The notes under the pieces: model-generated
Told to the model about the DNA's origin: nothing
Seen by the model: only the letters and a program-made list of their open reading frames with translations
Database searches by the model: none
Shown: one piece after another, positions 3,333-6,288 of the stretch
Layout of the letters: each line of letters opens with the position of its first letter
How positions within the stretch are numbered: the first letter of the stretch is position 1
Origin: an uncultured Verrucomicrobia subdivision 3 bacterium
Lineage (GTDB): Bacteria; Verrucomicrobiota; Verrucomicrobiae; Limisphaerales; CAMLLE01
DNA: 6,288 nt
Assembly: GCA_946480555.1 (NCBI GenBank)
Contig: CAMLLE010000197.1
Coordinates: 1-6,288 of the forward strand
Direction of reading: 5' to 3'
Position numbers and translations under genes: made by a program

Positions 3333-6288
3333 TTACGGCTGACGCAGCCGGAAGAAGCGTGCTGGTTCCGATGTATTCACCGGAATCGCGTTGGAGAAGG
3401 AGCCGTTGCTGTCGAACACGCCGGTGCTGTTCGTCACCCACGACGCAAGCGGCGTCGCAATGTTCGTCGCAGTCAGCCAGGTGTAGCCCGATCCTGGAAC
3501 GCCACCGGTGCCGGTGAGAACCAGGTTGCCACCAACCAGCCGCGTCGAACCAACCGCGATCGAACCCGTGGCGGTGATCGTGACTTCGCCTGTTGCCGGA
3601 TTGAACGTGCCCGAACCGGCAGGAAGAATCGTCACCGAGCTGAAGTTGCCAGCCGAGGCCGCGGCATCGAACAGCTTGAACTTGCTGCCCGCCACCAGTG
3701 GAGCTGCGCCCGCGTTGCTCACCACGAGTGAGCCGCCGTAATTCACCGTGGCAAGACCGGTCACCGCGTCGTTGGTAACGCCGCCATCGAGACTGACCTC
3801 GACAAAGGTCGCACTGTCATTTGCCAGCGTGAGCGTGTTGTTGATCGTCAGCGTGCCGATGGACGCCCCTGGAGCCAGTGCGGCGCCGGAAGCGACATTG
3901 ACCGGGCCGGCGATCGTTCCCGTGCCGCCGAGCGCACCCGCGTTCACCAGCGTCGCGCCGGTGTAGGTGTTCACGCCGTTCAAATTCAACGTACCGACAC
4001 CCATCTTCATCAAGCCGCCGCCACCGCTTCCATCCAGGAGCGGTTGCGCGACGTTGATTGAGTTCGTGCCGCTGTTGATGATCGCGCCGCCCGCGAGCAC
4101 GTTTGCTGCGGTAAGGCCGTGGAGGAATTCCGGGTTGGCACCATTCGCGGCGACCAGGATTCCGCCGTTCAGATTCAAGGTGCTGGTGCCTGTGCTGCCG
4201 TTGCCGGTCGTAATCTCCGTCGCGGCAAATGTTCCGCCGTTCAGGTTCAACGTGCCGGTCGCGCTGCTCGTTTCCGCGAGATGAACCACCAGGAGATTCG
4301 CCGAACCGCCAGTCATATTCCATGCGCCCGGGCCGTTGTCTTCACCGATCCAGGTGATGCCGGATGTCAGCGTGAACACGCCGCCCGACTGATTGACCGT
4401 GCCCGATGCGCCGGTTCCATGGGTGATGGAAATATTGCCGCCGCCGTTCTTGGTCATGGACCCGCCGCTGATGTTCAACGTGCCGATTCCACCTTCGCGT
4501 CCGACTGCGAGCCAGCTGTTGTTCGTCACGGTTCCATTCACCAGGTTGAACGTTCCGGTCGAACTGCCGGACTGGCCGATCCACAGCTCGCTGGCGATGT
4601 TCAGCGCGCCGCCGGTCTGGTTCCATTCACAAGTTCCAGTGCCTTCCGCCAGGATGAACTGGCCGCCGCCCGTCTTGTTGAACGTGCCGCTGGAGAAGTT
4701 CACCACGCCATAACCGCGACGCCCGAGCGAGACCCAATTGTTCACGTTGACGGCCGCAGTGCCGCTGATGTTGTTCGTGGCCACCACGAGATCGTTCTCC
4801 GCGAGCCAGTATTCGTTGTCGCAATGAATGGTGCCGCCGCTGTGGTTGAACACGCCGACGCTGGCGAGCGAGTTGTTTCCAGCGCCGCTGCCGATGATGA
4901 AGTTGCCGCCGTTCGTTTTGACGATCGTGCCACCGGTCATGGTGAAAAGGCCCGTGGCACCCGCGCGCCCGGTGACAAACCAGTTCCGCGCGACGATGGT
5001 TCCGCCGCTCAGATTATAAATGCCCAGGCCCAGGTTTGCCTGACCGATCTGGAATTCGTCGCCGCTCGAAATCGTGCCGCCAACCTGGTTCACGATCCCG
5101 GTGCGGACTCCATCGCCGTTCCAGTTGCCTGGGCCGATGACGATTGTCCCGCCGGATTTATTAAGCGTGCCGCCGTTCAGATTCAACGTGGTGATCGTGC
5201 CGGGACGACCGCCCATCAGCAGCGTTCCGTTGTTGGCGTTCACCGTGCCGTTGTTCAGCGTCAACGTGGCGGTAGCGTTCGCGCCATCACCCAGGATGAG
5301 CCACGAACCCACGTTCAGCGTTGCGTTGCTGTTCACTGACATTGCGCCCAGGGCATTGTCGAAGTTGGCAATATCGACATTGCCGATCGTCGTCAGCGTC
5401 GCGTTGGTTATGACGACCGACGCGGTGCTGGACGAACCGTTAATCGCGAGGCGTCCGCCCTGAATCAGGTTCGTCTGATTGCCCGCGGAACTGCCGAAGA
5501 CGACGGCGCCATCCTGCACGAAATAGCCACCAGAGTTCGCGCCGGAGAGAACGTTGCTGCCAACCGTGGCGTAGGCGAGCCGCGCCGGGCCGGTCTTGAA
5601 GAACGTGCCTTCCACACCCGCCGTAACCAAGCCACCAAGCGTGAGATCGCTTTGAACGTCGATCGCGCTGTTGGTTGCCTGGACGGTGTAGCCGCGATTG
5701 ACCAATGCCGCTGGACCGTTGTAGCTCAACGCGCCGCCGGCGAGGACGAGGTTCGTGGGATTTGCCGAAGCAGCGCCGATGGAACTCGGGGAACCGCCGT
5801 TGGCAAGGCTGTTCACGGCGAGCGTTCCGCCAGAGATCCTGGTGGGGCCGGTGTAATTGTTGCCGCCCGTGTTCGCGATGGTGAAGGTGCCCGAACCGTC
5901 CTTGATGAATCCGGCCGGTCCGGACATTTTTCCGGAGCCGCTGAGCGTGTAATTCAGGCTGCTGTTGTTCGCTGTGATGCCGCCAGGGTTCACCGTGGTT
6001 CCAAGGGTCACCGTGGTGGTTCCCAGCGCCGCGTCGTCGAACAGAACGAAGTTGCCTTCGCCGTAAGTGGTCGGAGTGCCCGTGCCAACATTCAGCCAGT
6101 TCGTCGTCACGCCAATGTCCCACGCGCCGCCCGCCTGGCCGTCCCAGCGGGGAACGTTGATCGAAGTGACGTTCAGCTCGATCGAAGACGTGCCGGTGTT
6201 CGTAACAAGGTTTGCCACCACACCCACGGGAATCGCACCGAGAACGAAGCTGCCGGACCCGGCGCGCGAACCGTAGGTGATGAGCGGG
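3333..6288 (-). CDS. Autotransporter-associated beta-strand-repeat (PATR) protein, 5' end cut by window edge
   Basis: The frame is open from 6287 to a TAA at 3333 (984 residues in the window). The GTG at 6227 is not the start: the frame continues upstream without a stop as ITYGSRAGSGSFVLGAIP, which reads as the end of a previous module. Residues below count from the first full codon. A WDG/WDIG..NW block (about 48-64) opens a new module; a PATR motif (TIGR02601/PF12951 type: GSGTFTIA, NNYTGPTRISGGTLAV) lies at about 117-160. Glycine/asparagine-rich short strands follow, forming a regular solenoid at about 364-677. A second PATR motif (VGTLNLNG, NTYTGATLVNAGAL, then LAPGASIGTLTI) lies at about 756-831. 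The last 85 residues form a separate domain ending ARFFRLRQP, with no autotransporter barrel. Only two cysteines occur in the solenoid. It is probably exported and beta-helical, with an adhesin or matrix role inferred from the family only. A signal peptide, if any, is outside the window. Confidence 0.92.
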   Translation of the reverse strand, partial: PLITYGSRAGSGSFVLGAIPVGVVANLVTNTGTSSIELNVTSINVPRWDGQAGGAWDIGVTTNWLNVGTGTPTTYGEGNFVLFDDAALGTTTVTLGTTVNPGGITANNSSLNYTLSGSGKMSGPAGFIKDGSGTFTIANTGGNNYTGPTRISGGTLAVNSLANGGSPSSIGAASANPTNLVLAGGALSYNGPAALVNRGYTVQATNSAIDVQSDLTLGGLVTAGVEGTFFKTGPARLAYATVGSNVLSGANSGGYFVQDGAVVFGSSAGNQTNLIQGGRLAINGSSSTASVVITNATLTTIGNVDIANFDNALGAMSVNSNATLNVGSWLILGDGANATATLTLNNGTVNANNGTLLMGGRPGTITTLNLNGGTLNKSGGTIVIGPGNWNGDGVRTGIVNQVGGTISSGDEFQIGQANLGLGIYNLSGGTIVARNWFVTGRAGATGLFTMTGGTIVKTNGGNFIIGSGAGNNSLASVGVFNHSGGTIHCDNEYWLAENDLVVATNNISGTAAVNVNNWVSLGRRGYGVVNFSSGTFNKTGGGQFILAEGTGTCEWNQTGGALNIASELWIGQSGSSTGTFNLVNGTVTNNSWLAVGREGGIGTLNISGGSMTKNGGGNISITHGTGASGTVNQSGGVFTLTSGITWIGEDNGPGAWNMTGGSANLLVVHLAETSSATGTLNLNGGTFAATEITTGNGSTGTSTLNLNGGILVAANGANPEFLHGLTAANVLAGGAIINSGTNSINVAQPLLDGSGGGGLMKMGVGTLNLNGVNTYTGATLVNAGALGGTGTIAGPVNVASGAALAPGASIGTLTINNTLTLANDSATFVEVSLDGGVTNDAVTGLATVNYGGSLVVSNAGAAPLVAGSKFKLFDAAASAGNFSSVTILPAGSGTFNPATGEVTITATGSIAVGSTRLVGGNLVLTGTGGVPGSGYTWLTATNIATPLASWVTNSTGVFDSNGSFSNAIPVNTSEPARFFRLRQP
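3795..4022 (-). other. C-terminal PATR motif region
   Basis: Encodes GGGLMKMGVGTLNLNG, NTYTGATLVNAGALGGTG and LAPGASIGTLTI, the standard order of a PATR repeat plus the following coil where the usual text is SPG.S.GTLT. In this family the segment normally marks the end of the passenger solenoid before the C-terminal domain, as here. Confidence 0.8.
4257..5198 (-). repeat. Solenoid with a three-rung super-repeat, four copies
   Basis: Each rung is 23-31 residues with a SGGT-like turn. Three rung types recur in fixed order. Type K carries K, then GGG and a hydrophobic strand (KTNGGNFIIG, KTGGGQFILA, KNGGGNISIT). Type E carries an acidic or polar strand before IG or LA (GDEFQIGQ, DNEYWLAE, SELWIGQ, GITWIGED). 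Type W carries a W or its equivalent before GR (RNWFVTGR, NNWVSLGRR, NSWLAVGRE; the fourth is degenerate). Copies map to 5198-4953, 4952-4710, 4709-4485 and 4484-4257, that is 82, 81, 75 and 76 residues. One further GTLNLNGGT rung follows. DNA identity between copies is low, so the duplications are old. Confidence 0.7.
5808..5939 (-). other. N-proximal PATR motif
   Basis: Encodes GSGKMSGPAGFIKDGSGTFTIA, continuing NNYTGPTRISGGTLAV: the consensus order of a PATR repeat (a lysine, GSGT, a short strand, NxYTG, then SGGTL). It belongs to the second module of the protein, which opens at the WDG block near 6147. Confidence 0.82.

Noticed and set aside
2764..3441. 225-codon minus-strand frame across the palindrome cluster
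   Set aside because: Its translation consists of arginine/glycine-rich text from the repeats and terminator, and it overlaps the 3' end of the PATR gene in another frame. No start context or family match.
4119..5339. 406-codon open frame on the plus strand
   Set aside because: Antisense to the solenoid-coding part of the PATR gene. The repeated underlying codons keep this frame open; the apparent protein has no fold-like pattern.
6225..6227. GTG as the start of the PATR gene
   Set aside because: The frame continues upstream to the window edge without a stop, and the added residues (ITYGSRAGSGSFVLG) fit the family's module ends, so the true start is outside.

Overview
The window looks like a piece of a Verrucomicrobiota chromosome, most likely of the Pedosphaera/Limisphaerales type. 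The reasons are a GC-rich sequence, a free-standing H-X9-DG prepilin-like gene, a large autotransporter-associated beta-strand-repeat protein that ends in a phenylalanine/arginine-rich tail (FFRLRQP) instead of a barrel, and long spacers full of palindromic repeats. This is inference from family distribution; there is no rRNA or other marker to fix the taxon.

All three genes lie on the minus strand and are read from right to left. From 6288 to 3333 runs the 3' part of a large secreted beta-helical protein, whose start lies beyond the right edge. It contains two PATR motifs flanking a long solenoid with a three-rung super-repeat of about 75-82 residues. A hairpin plus T-run at 3284-3318 terminates it. 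Next comes a 565-base spacer (2768-3332) with no convincing gene but with a cluster of REP-like palindromes, two of them inverted copies of one another and two of them direct copies whose stem differs by a compensated base pair. At 2767-1916 is a complete 283-residue pseudopilin-like protein with a FTLIE cleavage/methylation site and the H-X9-DG motif. A 109-base spacer holding a long imperfect hairpin follows. At 1806-1 is the first 602 residues of an exported GtaA-like (glutaminase A family, DUF4964/DUF5127/DUF4965/DUF1793) protein, cut by the left edge.

All three proteins are built for the cell envelope or outside: a secreted hydrolase-like enzyme, a pilin-like membrane-anchored protein and an adhesin-like solenoid. 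That fits a heterotrophic surface lifestyle in which extracellular polymers or peptides are processed. The terminator and long spacers argue against one operon of three; the pilin and GtaA-like genes, 109 bases apart, might be co-transcribed. I see no tRNA, rRNA, CRISPR, transposase or integrase. I do not see evidence for a wholly new system; the most unusual items are the ordered three-rung solenoid and the palindrome cluster.
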